Source: Saliniradius amylolyticus (GTDB taxonomy: Bacteria > Pseudomonadota > Gammaproteobacteria > Enterobacterales > Alteromonadaceae). Taken from it: DNA of 64,000 nt. The notes beneath the pieces were generated by a model. That model saw nothing but the letters and a program-made list of their open reading frames with translations. It made no database searches and had not been told where the DNA came from. This document shows, in pieces, positions 37,895-47,233 of this stretch. Made by a program: the position numbers and the translations under genes. Numbering within the stretch: the stretch's first letter is position 1; each line of letters starts with the position of its first letter. The DNA is taken from positions 1,860,001-1,924,000 of the forward strand of contig NZ_CP029347.1 of NCBI RefSeq assembly GCF_003143555.1, in the 5' to 3' direction.

Positions 37895-39402
37895 TATTGA
37901 TAATTCACCATTACTGCCAGGATGACGGCGCCTACCGCCAATCCCATCATTAAAAGTACAAACTTCCAGGCGAAGCGCGCCCATACTGCCCAGTCAACTC
38001 TGGCTACCCCCAGACAGCCAATCAGCGAGGCCGAGGTAGGAATAATAATATTGGTCAGGCCGTCACCCAGCTGGAAGGCCAGTACCGCAATTTGTCGACT
38101 CACCCCAACCAGATCAGACAACGGTGCCATCAGAGGCATGGTCAAGGCCGCCTGCCCGGAGCCGGAGGCGATAAAAAAGTTGAAGATGGACTGAAAGGCC
38201 AGCATAAATACCGCCGAGCCAGTTTCAGGAACACCAGCCATGGCGCTGCCGGCATAATGCAGTAGCGTATTGAGTACCGACGGACTGGTGGGATCATCCC
38301 CACCTAAAATCAGCACAATCCCCTTCGCCATGCCGACAATCAGCGCGGCCGGTAGCAGGTCTTTAGCGCCTTGCTGAAAAGCCGCCGACGCGTCATTCAG
38401 TGACATACGACCCGCGAATTTGCTGATGGCCGCCACCACCACACCAATAGCGAAGAACTGACTGGCAATTTCAGGGATATAGTACTGATGGACTGTTACG
38501 CCCCAGATAACCCAAATAATCCCGGCCAGTAGGGTCAAAAGAATGCTGATGTCCGTTTTTCCGAAACGGGCCTCAACACCGCTGTCCTGCTGCTTGCGGA
38601 AGTAGGCGTCAGTATCATAGCTGGGACTGGACTCTGGATTGGCCTTAATGCGACTGGCATAACGTAAGGTAAACACCAGTCCGGCCAGCGTAAACACCGC
38701 CCACACCGCCATTCGATACCCGCTGCCGGACATGGGTGGCACATCGGCGATCCCCTGAGCAATCTGTACACTGAAGGGGTTCATCCAGGAGGTGGCAAAG
38801 CCAATCTGAGTCGCGATATAGGTAATCAGCACCGAGGTAATGGCATCATAGCCCAGCGCGATCACCAGAGGCGTCAGCACGATACAAAAGGCGATGGCCT
38901 CTTCACCCATACCGAATACCGCTCCGCCTAACGAAAACAGCAGGAACATGATGGGTAATATCAGCTTATCGGCCGTCTGAGTCCGGCGTATCAACGCCAG
39001 GATACCGTTATTGACCGCCCCCGATTGCATGATAATGCCAAAGGCACCACCGACCACTAGAATAAAGGCCACCACGCCAATGGCGGCGCCCCATTTCGTG
39101 CCGGAAACCATGCCTTCGAAAGCATAATTAAAAAAGCCCTGTCCCCCACCACTGGCAAACAGGCTTGCACCCGAGTGTCCCTTTTCTGCCAGGGTGTAAC
39201 TGTCGGGCTGGATCACCGTGCGGCTTTGCTCCTTGCCGTCCACCACCGTGGTCACCTGCTCCACTTCGAAAAAGCCTGCAGGCACAATGTGGGTTAAGAC
39301 AGTGGCAATGACGACCACAAAAAACAGGATGACAAAGGCATCCGGCATCTTACTGGCCAGCTTGTTTGCTGCCGCATTGGTTGAAGTTTGTTCTTGTTGC
39401 AT
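37894..39402 (-). CDS. YfcC-family inner-membrane transporter
   Basis: The 502-residue protein has about twelve helices and the YfcC/C4-dicarboxylate-like signature. It begins MPDAFVILFFVVVIATVLTHIVPAGFFEV and contains GGAVFGMGEEAIAF and IATQIGFATSWMNPF. Members transport amino acids such as arginine, ornithine or peptides, or are uncharacterised. Here the coupling to iadA (1-base overlap) and position behind a TonB-dependent receptor gene suggest import of beta-Asp-Arg or related dipeptides. The start at 39402 follows CAGGTG. Confidence 0.87.
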   Translation of the reverse strand: MQQEQTSTNAAANKLASKMPDAFVILFFVVVIATVLTHIVPAGFFEVEQVTTVVDGKEQSRTVIQPDSYTLAEKGHSGASLFASGGGQGFFNYAFEGMVSGTKWGAAIGVVAFILVVGGAFGIIMQSGAVNNGILALIRRTQTADKLILPIMFLLFSLGGAVFGMGEEAIAFCIVLTPLVIALGYDAITSVLITYIATQIGFATSWMNPFSVQIAQGIADVPPMSGSGYRMAVWAVFTLAGLVFTLRYASRIKANPESSPSYDTDAYFRKQQDSGVEARFGKTDISILLTLLAGIIWVIWGVTVHQYYIPEIASQFFAIGVVVAAISKFAGRMSLNDASAAFQQGAKDLLPAALIVGMAKGIVLILGGDDPTSPSVLNTLLHYAGSAMAGVPETGSAVFMLAFQSIFNFFIASGSGQAALTMPLMAPLSDLVGVSRQIAVLAFQLGDGLTNIIIPTSASLIGCLGVARVDWAVWARFAWKFVLLMMGLAVGAVILAVMVNYQ

Positions 39403-39556
39403 AGACAACACCTGAATAAGCACAGTAAAACGAGCATGCCAGTGTAACGGCAAACGCTCGCTGCTGTGTAGAAAATCAAAACAGCTCGTCCCTGAGCAAT
39501 TTATCGTCCCTGGCTGTCTTGCCTAAGTTGGAATGTTGTTGTGTGTTTTAGGCAAT

Positions 39557-39576
39557 GGGAGAGGTCACCCCCTCCC
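39557..39576 (-). terminator. Hairpin after the TonB-dependent receptor gene
   Basis: GGGAGGGG and CCTCTCCC pair around TGA on the minus strand. No T-run follows, so read-through into the transporter gene is likely and this may be a processing or stability element. Confidence 0.35.
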
Positions 39577-39598
39577 GGACTCGCAAACGAGTACCCTA

Positions 39599-42589
39599 TT
39601 ACTCAAAGAAGTAAGTAAAGGACACCCGATAGGTCGTACCATAGGCATTGGCGTTATATGAATCGAAGCCTCTGGACGAGCCATAAGCCAGAGGTGGCTC
39701 ACGGTCAAACAGGTTGTTAATGGTCAGGTTAAGGTTCGCTTTCTCGAACTTGTACCCTGTTGACAACTGCACCGTAGTCCAGGAGCTGACTTCACGCTCA
39801 CCGTTTGCATCCAGTGCGCCCAACTCTTCTAGCTCGTCAAGGTTGCGGCCACGCAGACCGTCAATGTCATCCTCGTAAGAACCGGTGTAGTAAGCTGTCA
39901 GACCAGCAAACCAATCCTCGGCATCCCAGAACACACTGGCACTGGCGATATCTTCTGGATAAGTCCAGGTACCTGCCAGCTCTTCGATTTCATCGGAGCC
40001 TGGCTTGTTTCGGTCAAACTCCAGATAGTGTGTGCCTTCCAGAGACAGAGACAAGTCACCACCTTGCAGCTCGAAGCGATGGTCGAAACGATAGTCGATA
40101 CCGCTGACTTCCTGAGTACCGGTATTTTCCAGCAACAGGATATGATCGCGGTTGAAGTCCAGGTAATCACCACGGGCCAAACCGGCGGCATTAGAGGCTT
40201 CCAGGATTTCGTACAGGTTCGCACCCTCTTCCTCGATGGTACGGCCTTGCGCATCTGTCAGCGCAGGGTCATTACAATACGCAGGATTATAGGCAATACC
40301 GATTTGACCATTTGGCACCAGACCACAATGGCGCAGAGAGGCATCGTCGATGGCACGAGCCAGAACACCGGTCATATTGGTATCAACCAGCTTTTCGTGC
40401 TCAAAGGCCCAGTAATCGACCGTGATGGTAGTGTTGTCGGTGGGGCTGTAACCAAAGCCCAGGCTTACCGAGTCAGACTCTTCGGCCTCCAGATTTGGGT
40501 TACCCAACTCCAAGGTATTAACACTAACTTCGGTACCATCTCCTTCACAATACAAGTCAGCCACGTCCTGGTTCGCACCACAGTCAAAAGTGGACGTCGT
40601 GGTGCGCAGCTTTACACCAGCCTGAGTCAGAGATGGCGCACGGAAAGACGTCGCCCAAGACGCACGCATGATCAAGTCATCAATAGGACGATAGCTCAGC
40701 GCCACTTTCGGATTGAAAGTACTACCGAAATCATCGTAGTCGTCGAAACGTCCCGCCAGTTGCGCTTCCAGGTTTTCGGCCAGAGGCACGTATAGCTCCG
40801 CAAAGGCCCCCCACTGCTTGCGGTCCGCTTCGGACAAGCTGGAGCCAAACCCGAATACACCAACCCGGTAGTCATTTTCAAACTGGGCCCGTGCATTTTC
40901 CGACGGCACATCGGAGATCTCTTCCTGACGGTACTCAAGACCAAACGCTGAACGGATGTAGTCGTTATTGAACTCCATCAGATCACCGGCAATCTTAAAG
41001 TCCCAGCCGTAGACCGTGCTTTCACCGTCCCGAGTGGGCCGTTCCTGAGCCAAAGCCAGGATGGCATCATTGGCTGAGTCACCCACCAGGAACGGGTTAT
41101 ACATGCCTGCCAGACTGCCTGCACCGCAGCTTAGGGTATCTGTCGAGTCATCATAGGCGGCGATAGTCCCGTCACTGCACAGCTCTCCGGCCAATGCCGA
41201 ATGGTATTTAAGACGGTTATAGATACCCTCAGATGCCACTTGCTCTGATTCAGAGCGAGAAATCGTAACCGCAGAGTCCCACTCCCAGTTACCGATAAAC
41301 CCACTCAGTTCAGACACTAAACGGAACGCATCGGTTTCAACTTCAACCGTCCGAGGCGTTGGGAAGCGGCTGTCAAAGCGGAAGCCCCAAAGCTCTTGGC
41401 CTGCGGGGGTCAGGAACTGATCGATCCACATATTATCCAGCAGCCCGTTACGCACTTCATCTGAATAGATGTCTAATGCAGACTCAGGCACATAGGGACC
41501 ATCACCGTCATAGATCTGGTTTGGAGAGCTAAACACTGCTTCCCAGGTATAATTCAGAGTTTGCAAAGGAGCCGCAGGTGTTGAGATCGAGGTAGACTTG
41601 GTCCGGCTGTAGAAAAAGTCCGTATTCCACTCAAGATCGCCCACCATCGTATTGTAGATAAAGCCGGCAGACTGGCTCTCTAATGGGGATTCCAGCCAAT
41701 CGTCTTCATTGCTGTAGTAAGGGCAGATAGTTTCGCCATACTCAGTCTGGATATAATCGCGCTTACATTCAGGCGCCGGAATTTCATAGAAATCACGAGC
41801 GGACTCGTAGTAAATATTTGGCACTTCTTTAGGCAGATACGAGTAATTGGACTCCAGTACCGGATCCCGCGTGAACGCACGATCTTTAGCGTGGAAAGCA
41901 TTACGGTCATACAAATCCGCAAAAACGGTCAGGTTGCCACCGGCGACTTCACCACCCCATACCAGGTTGATATTGGTTTTGCCCTCATCGGAGCTGGCTG
42001 TGCTGTTTTCGTAGCTGGCGTTAAACTCTGCACCAATATAATCATCCTTAAGAATGTAGTTGATAACCCCGGCTACGGCATCGGCACCATAGGTAGCAGA
42101 TGCACCGGTAGCAAGGACTTCAACGCGATCGATCGCGGCCAGAGGAATACTGTTGATATCCACAAAGTTTTCAGTCCCTGACGCAAAGGAGCTCGCGGCC
42201 ACACGACGGCCGTTTATCAGAGTCAGTGTTGAGGCCGGTCCCATACCACGCAGAGAGGCAGCCGCCTGCCCCGGAGGCGTTGAATTAGACGTCGCACCAC
42301 TTTGTGCGGTCGTAAAAGAACCTTGTCCACCACGAGTTTGTGAAATGGTATTCATCAACTCAGAAATGGTATTGGCGCCAGAACGCGCAATATCATCGGC
42401 ATCCAGAACCGTCAGAGGTTGAGAGCCCTCCAGGTCAACACCCTTAATATGGGAACCGGTTACCTGGATTTTTTCTACAGATTCTTCAGCAGTTTGCGTT
42501 TCTTGCTGTGCCTGTTGAGCCAGAGCCTGGCCGGAAAAAGCCATTCCCAAACCTAAACTCACGGCATAGTGCAGTTTATTGAGTTTCAT
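39599..42589 (-). CDS. TonB-dependent receptor, large (oligopeptide-type)
   Basis: This 996-residue outer-membrane receptor has a signal peptide ending ALAQQ, a TonB-box-like VEKIQVTGSHI near residue 45, a plug domain (SLRGMGPASTLTLINGRR, DINSIPLAAIDRVEVLATGASATYGADAVAGVINY) and a 22-strand barrel ending in YRVSFTYFFE. The length and Gly/Arg-rich plug motifs resemble Alteromonadales receptors for peptides or oligosaccharides. Placed opposite an exported cyanophycinase and ahead of the inner-membrane transporter and dipeptidase, it most likely imports beta-Asp-Arg or short cyanophycin fragments. The ATG at 42589 has AAGGTG seven bases upstream. Confidence 0.92.
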   Translation of the reverse strand: MKLNKLHYAVSLGLGMAFSGQALAQQAQQETQTAEESVEKIQVTGSHIKGVDLEGSQPLTVLDADDIARSGANTISELMNTISQTRGGQGSFTTAQSGATSNSTPPGQAAASLRGMGPASTLTLINGRRVAASSFASGTENFVDINSIPLAAIDRVEVLATGASATYGADAVAGVINYILKDDYIGAEFNASYENSTASSDEGKTNINLVWGGEVAGGNLTVFADLYDRNAFHAKDRAFTRDPVLESNYSYLPKEVPNIYYESARDFYEIPAPECKRDYIQTEYGETICPYYSNEDDWLESPLESQSAGFIYNTMVGDLEWNTDFFYSRTKSTSISTPAAPLQTLNYTWEAVFSSPNQIYDGDGPYVPESALDIYSDEVRNGLLDNMWIDQFLTPAGQELWGFRFDSRFPTPRTVEVETDAFRLVSELSGFIGNWEWDSAVTISRSESEQVASEGIYNRLKYHSALAGELCSDGTIAAYDDSTDTLSCGAGSLAGMYNPFLVGDSANDAILALAQERPTRDGESTVYGWDFKIAGDLMEFNNDYIRSAFGLEYRQEEISDVPSENARAQFENDYRVGVFGFGSSLSEADRKQWGAFAELYVPLAENLEAQLAGRFDDYDDFGSTFNPKVALSYRPIDDLIMRASWATSFRAPSLTQAGVKLRTTTSTFDCGANQDVADLYCEGDGTEVSVNTLELGNPNLEAEESDSVSLGFGYSPTDNTTITVDYWAFEHEKLVDTNMTGVLARAIDDASLRHCGLVPNGQIGIAYNPAYCNDPALTDAQGRTIEEEGANLYEILEASNAAGLARGDYLDFNRDHILLLENTGTQEVSGIDYRFDHRFELQGGDLSLSLEGTHYLEFDRNKPGSDEIEELAGTWTYPEDIASASVFWDAEDWFAGLTAYYTGSYEDDIDGLRGRNLDELEELGALDANGEREVSSWTTVQLSTGYKFEKANLNLTINNLFDREPPLAYGSSRGFDSYNANAYGTTYRVSFTYFFE

Positions 42590-42737
42590 AGTCATCACCT
42601 TGTTGTGGTCTTTATTTGTTGTTTTCACGTGCCGACGCACGACGGTCTGGGCGCAATGACCCAACACCTAATTAAAAAGTTATAAGCAGAGGTTGCCGGA
42701 CGGGAGCTAAGTCCAGCCTAGTTTGTGGGGAGGTGTT

Positions 42738-42812
42738 CTATTCGTCGAACCACTCAGACAAATAGAAGTTTTGGTAGTAGTAGTTGGTCAGGTTGACCGC
42801 TTTTTTCAGCAT
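42738..42812 (-). CDS. Possible 24-residue leader peptide upstream of the receptor gene
   Basis: ATG at 42812 opens a frame beginning MLKKAVNLTNYYYQNFY and ending SEWFDE before TAG. It is rich in aromatic and Asn codons and has no rare codons. It lies about 150 bases upstream of the receptor gene on the same strand. A ribosome site is weak. It could be a regulatory leader peptide, a small functional peptide or chance. Confidence 0.3.
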   Translation of the reverse strand: MLKKAVNLTNYYYQNFYLSEWFDE

Positions 42813-42842
42813 AATTTAACGTTGTTTCTTCGCTCTGTCGCG

Positions 42843-42859
42843 TTGAAATAGTTATTCAA
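42843..42859. promoter_or_regulatory. Operator-like palindrome between receptor and cyanophycinase genes
   Basis: TTGAAATAGTTATTCAA has arms TTGAA/TTCAA with seven bases between. It lies in the divergent promoter region (42590-42969, 380 bases), which also holds a TTGACA -35-like box at 42889-42894 and a GGGTC...GACCC hairpin. It resembles an ArgR box but the spacing is off by one. Confidence 0.35.
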
Positions 42860-42969
42860 TCTGGGTCAGCTTCGACCCGTCAATGTTAAATTGACATACT
42901 CTTATAGATACCGATAGCGTAAAAACTTGTCAATAAAAAGTTAACATTCCTCTGGAGAAGCAGCCCCCT

Positions 42970-44754
42970 ATGAAACCTTTGTTACTGAGTACCTTTTTGA
43001 GTCTTGGACTTGGTGCTACCTTTGTCGCGAACGGTAGCGAAATTGACAACAAAATCAGAAAAAATGCTGACTTTCAGGCAGGTAATTACCAGTTGATGTT
43101 AGTGGGCGGAGGTTTATCAACCTGCTCAAGCCTGGCTTCTGGCAACTGTCTCGACGCCGATTTTGATGACACGACCCGACAACAGAGTCATTACCTGATC
43201 GATGAAAAAAACATCGATGCCATACTCACAAGTCAGGCCTTTTCATCCCTTACCGGTGACAAACGAGAAAAAGTCAAAAACCTGTTTATGGGTATTTATG
43301 CAGAATACCAGAATGAGCATCTGACAAGGGATGAGTTAAAACGCGCCTTTTCCAATGCCGATGCTGGCGGTTTCGATGGTAGCGCCTTTTACAACTCAAT
43401 GTCCGATGAGCTGTACTACACCGTATTGGACCATCTTGAAGCCCCAGATCACCTTCCCTCTGGCGAACGCCGCCAGGAGCAGGTCGATCTGAGTCAAAAC
43501 AAGAACCGCTACGCCAAGTACATTTACGAACAGTTTGTGGCTATGGCGGCAGCCAGAGTTGATGACAGCAGCCAGTCCAAACCTAAAATCGCTGTGATTA
43601 CCGCCTCCTCCAGAGACCCTTTTGAGTCCGCGGACTTTTACCAGTCAGCCTTTGAACAGGCGGGCGCCGAGGTCATCTGGCTGCCTCTGGATCAAAGCTA
43701 TCAGCAAGCCAGAGAATGGCAGGACAAGGGGTTTGATGGCTGCGGCCGGCTCACCGAGATCCGTGCCGACAATGGCAGTTTTAACCGGGAAGCGATCTAT
43801 CCTGATCGCACCGCACTGCAACTGGAAATGTGCAGCAAACCGGAATTGATGTGGAAACAACTCGAACAAATTCAGGGAGTTTTCTTTAATGGCGGTGACC
43901 AGAGCCTGACCCGCAAAGCCTTACGTCGCAGTGACGGCAGTGACAGCCCGGAACTGAAGCTGATAAAGCAGCGCTTTGCCGAGGGTCAATTGGTGGTAGG
44001 CGGCACCAGTGCCGGCACGGCCATTCAGCCCGGCGGACAGTTTAACCAACGTCCTCTGCCGATGATCTCTAATGGTGACTCGGACACCGCCTTCGAGCGC
44101 GGCGCCTTTGCGGTTTATCCACCCAGCCAGCGCTGCCAGCCAGAAACGCCTTGTGACAGCGGTCTGTTGGCGTCGGATCTTACCTATGAAGCCGACGGTG
44201 GCTCAGGCCTGTTCAATCTGGGCACTCTGGATACGCATTTTTCCGAGCGTGACCGTGAAGCACGCCTGGCTCTGCTAGCCGCCTTCACCGGCACCCGCTT
44301 CGCCTTTGGTGTGGACGAGGCCACCGCGCTTGTGGTGGGTAATCAAACCGCCCAACAAACACCGATGGCCGTGATTGGTCAGGGTGGTGTATGGATGGTG
44401 GACACTCAAAGCGGCATCTACAAACTGCAGAACAACAAGCGGCAATTGGTGGCCATGAGCCACTACCTGAACCACGGTGACACCTTGAGTTATGACCATC
44501 AGGAGCAGGCGCTCAGCTTTAGCTTAAAAGGCGAGCCCCTACAGCAAATCAAAGCCACTACCCCACCTGTTGAAGACGGGCAGTGGCGGCAGCAGCTTTT
44601 CGGGCACTGTGGCAGTAAAGAACCGATACGCTGGTCGCAAGATGGCATCGCCTTTGTTGCAGCGCCCAGCGAAGACACCCGTTATTTCCGCCTCGAAGAT
44701 GATGAGCTGGCCCGTTGCAGCTACATCAACCTCTCCTTCGGCATGGAAAATTAA
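42970..44754 (+). CDS. Exported cyanophycinase (peptidase S51)
   Basis: The 594-residue protein has a signal peptide (LLLSTFLSLGLGATFVANGS), so it acts outside the cytoplasm. The nucleophile Ser347 lies in GGTSAGT; FNGGDQS and IAVITASSRDPF are further S51 landmarks. Cyanophycinases cut multi-L-arginyl-poly-L-aspartate into beta-Asp-Arg. Intracellular forms (CphB) are about 270-300 residues; this longer secreted form resembles the extracellular CphE group of heterotrophs. The gene is divergent from the receptor-transporter-dipeptidase operon, which supplies the following steps. Confidence 0.87.
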   Translation: MKPLLLSTFLSLGLGATFVANGSEIDNKIRKNADFQAGNYQLMLVGGGLSTCSSLASGNCLDADFDDTTRQQSHYLIDEKNIDAILTSQAFSSLTGDKREKVKNLFMGIYAEYQNEHLTRDELKRAFSNADAGGFDGSAFYNSMSDELYYTVLDHLEAPDHLPSGERRQEQVDLSQNKNRYAKYIYEQFVAMAAARVDDSSQSKPKIAVITASSRDPFESADFYQSAFEQAGAEVIWLPLDQSYQQAREWQDKGFDGCGRLTEIRADNGSFNREAIYPDRTALQLEMCSKPELMWKQLEQIQGVFFNGGDQSLTRKALRRSDGSDSPELKLIKQRFAEGQLVVGGTSAGTAIQPGGQFNQRPLPMISNGDSDTAFERGAFAVYPPSQRCQPETPCDSGLLASDLTYEADGGSGLFNLGTLDTHFSERDREARLALLAAFTGTRFAFGVDEATALVVGNQTAQQTPMAVIGQGGVWMVDTQSGIYKLQNNKRQLVAMSHYLNHGDTLSYDHQEQALSFSLKGEPLQQIKATTPPVEDGQWRQQLFGHCGSKEPIRWSQDGIAFVAAPSEDTRYFRLEDDELARCSYINLSFGMEN

Positions 44755-44798
44755 CCAATCCATCCAATGGCTTCTGCAAAGGAGCCATTGCTCCCCCA

Positions 44799-44817
44799 CT
44801 CTACTTTTCGGTAGAGT
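44799..44817 (+). terminator. Hairpin between the cyanophycinase gene and sseA
   Basis: ACTCTAC and GTAGAGT flank TTTTCG. The stem is short and no T-run follows; it is weak evidence of termination. Confidence 0.4.
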
Positions 44818-44864
44818 ACATTCAGCCGCTGCCTTTGCCTTGTGTGTTTTTTGCGAGATTTTCT

Positions 44865-45704
44865 ATGAGAGACAATCAGGCCCTGATTAACACCCACTGG
44901 CTATCCGAGCGCCTGGCCTATCCGGGCCTGGTACTATTGGATGCCAGCATGACCGAGCCGCTGCCCGGCAAACACCATGCTTTGGCAGAACGGGTGATCC
45001 CCACCAGCCAACGCTTTGATATGGAGCGTGTCGCCGTCGATACGGACAGCGCACTACCTCATACGGTACCTGACGAAGCCACCATGCAGGATTACTTAAG
45101 TTCGCTGGGCGTGACCAAAGACTCTCTGATCGTTATCTATGACAATCAGGGGTTATTCGCGGCCCCCCGGGCCTGGTGGCTGTTCAAACTGATGGGCTTT
45201 GATAAGGTCTATGTGTTAAATGGTGGCCTGGGTGCCTGGCTAAAAGCAGGACTCCCTACTCAGGCAGGCTATGATAGCACTCTGATTCCCTCACAGGTGA
45301 CAGTCAACGTTCGGCCACAATGGCTTATCGACAAGCATACTCTTTCTGATGCTGTCGAGAACCAAACCGTTCAGGTTATTGATGCGCGAAGCGCCGATCG
45401 TTTCTATGGCCGTCAGCCCGAACCGAGAGAAGGGCTAAGAAGCGGCCATATTCCCGGTGCTATCAACCTGCCCTATACGGAATTATTGCAAGACGGTTAC
45501 TTACTGAGCCCACACCAGCTCAAGCGCACCTTCTACCGCCTAAAGCTGAGCCATCAGCGTCCGTTGATCACCAGCTGCGGTTCTGGTGTGACCGCCTGTA
45601 TTCTTGCTTTAGCGGCCTACGAGCTTGAGTTTACCGATATCCGTGTCTACGACGGTTCCTGGTCTGAATGGGGAGCGGATGAGCGCTTACCGATAGAGAG
45701 CTAG
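44865..45704 (+). CDS. sseA: 3-mercaptopyruvate sulfurtransferase
   Basis: This 279-residue tandem rhodanese has catalytic Cys in CGSGVTACI of the second domain, the SseA-type CGSGVTA loop rather than the thiosulfate-specific CRKG(V/K) loop. VIDARSADRFYG and GHIPGAINLPYTE are second-domain landmarks. The start at 44865 gives MRDNQALINTHWL; an in-frame extension into the preceding gene's 3' end shows no homology. Confidence 0.9.
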   Translation: MRDNQALINTHWLSERLAYPGLVLLDASMTEPLPGKHHALAERVIPTSQRFDMERVAVDTDSALPHTVPDEATMQDYLSSLGVTKDSLIVIYDNQGLFAAPRAWWLFKLMGFDKVYVLNGGLGAWLKAGLPTQAGYDSTLIPSQVTVNVRPQWLIDKHTLSDAVENQTVQVIDARSADRFYGRQPEPREGLRSGHIPGAINLPYTELLQDGYLLSPHQLKRTFYRLKLSHQRPLITSCGSGVTACILALAAYELEFTDIRVYDGSWSEWGADERLPIES

Positions 45705-45783
45705 CAACAGCCCACTCGCGCTCTATAATCACTGCCCAGACTCGGGTATAATCGCCGCCCAAATTTTGAGCCGGTAGCCGAGC

Positions 45784-47187
45784 ATGACTGTAAAAACCTT
45801 TACTCCCAACAATACCACCACTTCCGAAATCCCGGTAAAAACCCTGAAACAAGGTGAATCGGTGAACTTAGGTGGTGGTAACCGGATTGGTTTTATTTCC
45901 TTAGGCTGCCCCAAAAACCTTGTGGATTCGGAGCGGATTCTGACTCAACTGCGCACCGAAGGCTACGATGTAGTCAACACCTATCAGGATTCCGATCTGG
46001 TGATCGTCAATACCTGTGGCTTTATCGATGCCGCCGTACAGGAATCTCTGGATACCATCGGTGAAGCTCTGGCAGAAAATGGTAAGGTGATTGTCACCGG
46101 CTGTCTGGGGGTTAAAGAAGACGAAATCCGTGAGGTCCATCCCAACGTGCTGGCTATTACCGGTCCTCATGCCTACGAAACCGTGGTGGAGCAGGTCCAT
46201 GAGGTATTACCCAAACCCGAGCATAACCCTTTTACCCAGCTGGTACCGGATCACGGAGTTAAACTGACCCCTCGTCATTTTGCCTATTTGAAGATTTCTG
46301 AAGGGTGCAATCACCGTTGTACCTTCTGCATTATCCCCTCCATGCGGGGCGATCTGGTCAGCCGCCCTATCGGTGAAGTGTTGGACGAGGCCAAACGCCT
46401 TAAAGAAGCAGGGGTCAATGAGCTGCTGGTTATTTCGCAGGATACCAGCGCCTACGGTGTGGATGTGAAAGGCCGTACCGGATTCTGGAATGGCATGCCG
46501 GTTAAAACCGATATGGTCGCCCTGTGTGAAAAACTCGGCGAGATGGGGATCTGGGTACGACTGCATTATGTTTACCCTTACCCATCGGTAGATAAGGTGA
46601 TTCCACTGATGGCCGCAGGCAAGATCCTGCCTTATCTGGACATCCCGCTTCAGCACGCCAGCCAAAAGGTTCTTAAGCTAATGAAGCGCCCTGCCGCCAC
46701 AGCCAAAACGCTGGAACGCATCAAGAAGTGGCGTGAAATCTGCCCTGAGCTGGTGATCCGGTCTACCTTTATCGTCGGCTTTCCCGGTGAAACGGAAGAA
46801 GACTTCCAGGAGTTGTTGGACTTTCTGGATGAAGCGCAATTGGATCGGGTGGGCTGCTTTAAATACTCGGATGTTGAGGGTGCCAAAGCCAACGAGCTGC
46901 CGGATGCGGTTTCCGAAGCGGTCAAGGAAGAACGCTATGCCCGCTTTATGCAAAAGCAGCAGCAGATCAGCGCCAAACGTCTGGAGCTACGTATTGGCAC
47001 CGAAATGGACGTACTGATAGATGAGGTGGATGAGGAAGGCGCTATCGGCCGCACCTACGCCGACGCTCCTGAAATCGATGGCATGGTCTACCTCAATGGC
47101 GATACCGAATTACAACCAGGCGACAAGGTCCGGGTGCGCATCGAGCACTCTGATGAATACGATCTTTGGGGTGTACGACTGGACTAG
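45784..47187 (+). CDS. rimO: Ribosomal protein S12 methylthiotransferase RimO
   Basis: RimO adds a methylthio group to the conserved Asp of ribosomal protein S12. The 467-residue radical-SAM enzyme has the N-terminal UPF0004 cysteines ([31 protein letters not shown]), the radical-SAM cluster motif CNHRCTFC, and a C-terminal TRAM domain. The residues after the cluster ([13 protein letters not shown]) are characteristic of RimO rather than MiaB. A short N-terminal extension of about 33 residues precedes the conserved core. Confidence 0.97.
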   Translation: MTVKTFTPNNTTTSEIPVKTLKQGESVNLGGGNRIGFISLGCPKNLVDSERILTQLRTEGYDVVNTYQDSDLVIVNTCGFIDAAVQESLDTIGEALAENGKVIVTGCLGVKEDEIREVHPNVLAITGPHAYETVVEQVHEVLPKPEHNPFTQLVPDHGVKLTPRHFAYLKISEGCNHRCTFCIIPSMRGDLVSRPIGEVLDEAKRLKEAGVNELLVISQDTSAYGVDVKGRTGFWNGMPVKTDMVALCEKLGEMGIWVRLHYVYPYPSVDKVIPLMAAGKILPYLDIPLQHASQKVLKLMKRPAATAKTLERIKKWREICPELVIRSTFIVGFPGETEEDFQELLDFLDEAQLDRVGCFKYSDVEGAKANELPDAVSEAVKEERYARFMQKQQQISAKRLELRIGTEMDVLIDEVDEEGAIGRTYADAPEIDGMVYLNGDTELQPGDKVRVRIEHSDEYDLWGVRLD

Positions 47188-47205
47188 TTCACCTGCTCAC
47201 TGCAT

Positions 47206-47231
47206 AAAAAGGCGAGCACAAAACGCTCGCC
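47206..47231 (-). terminator. Rho-independent terminator of the diguanylate cyclase gene
   Basis: GGCGAGC and GCTCGCC form a stem with TTTTTATG after it on the minus strand; it lies between the convergent rimO and cyclase genes. Confidence 0.8.
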
Positions 47232-47233
47232 CA

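Noticed and set aside
42843-42860. Canonical ArgR box between cyanophycinase and receptor genes
   Set aside because: The arms match loosely but the spacer is one base too long for the consensus; kept only as an operator-like palindrome.
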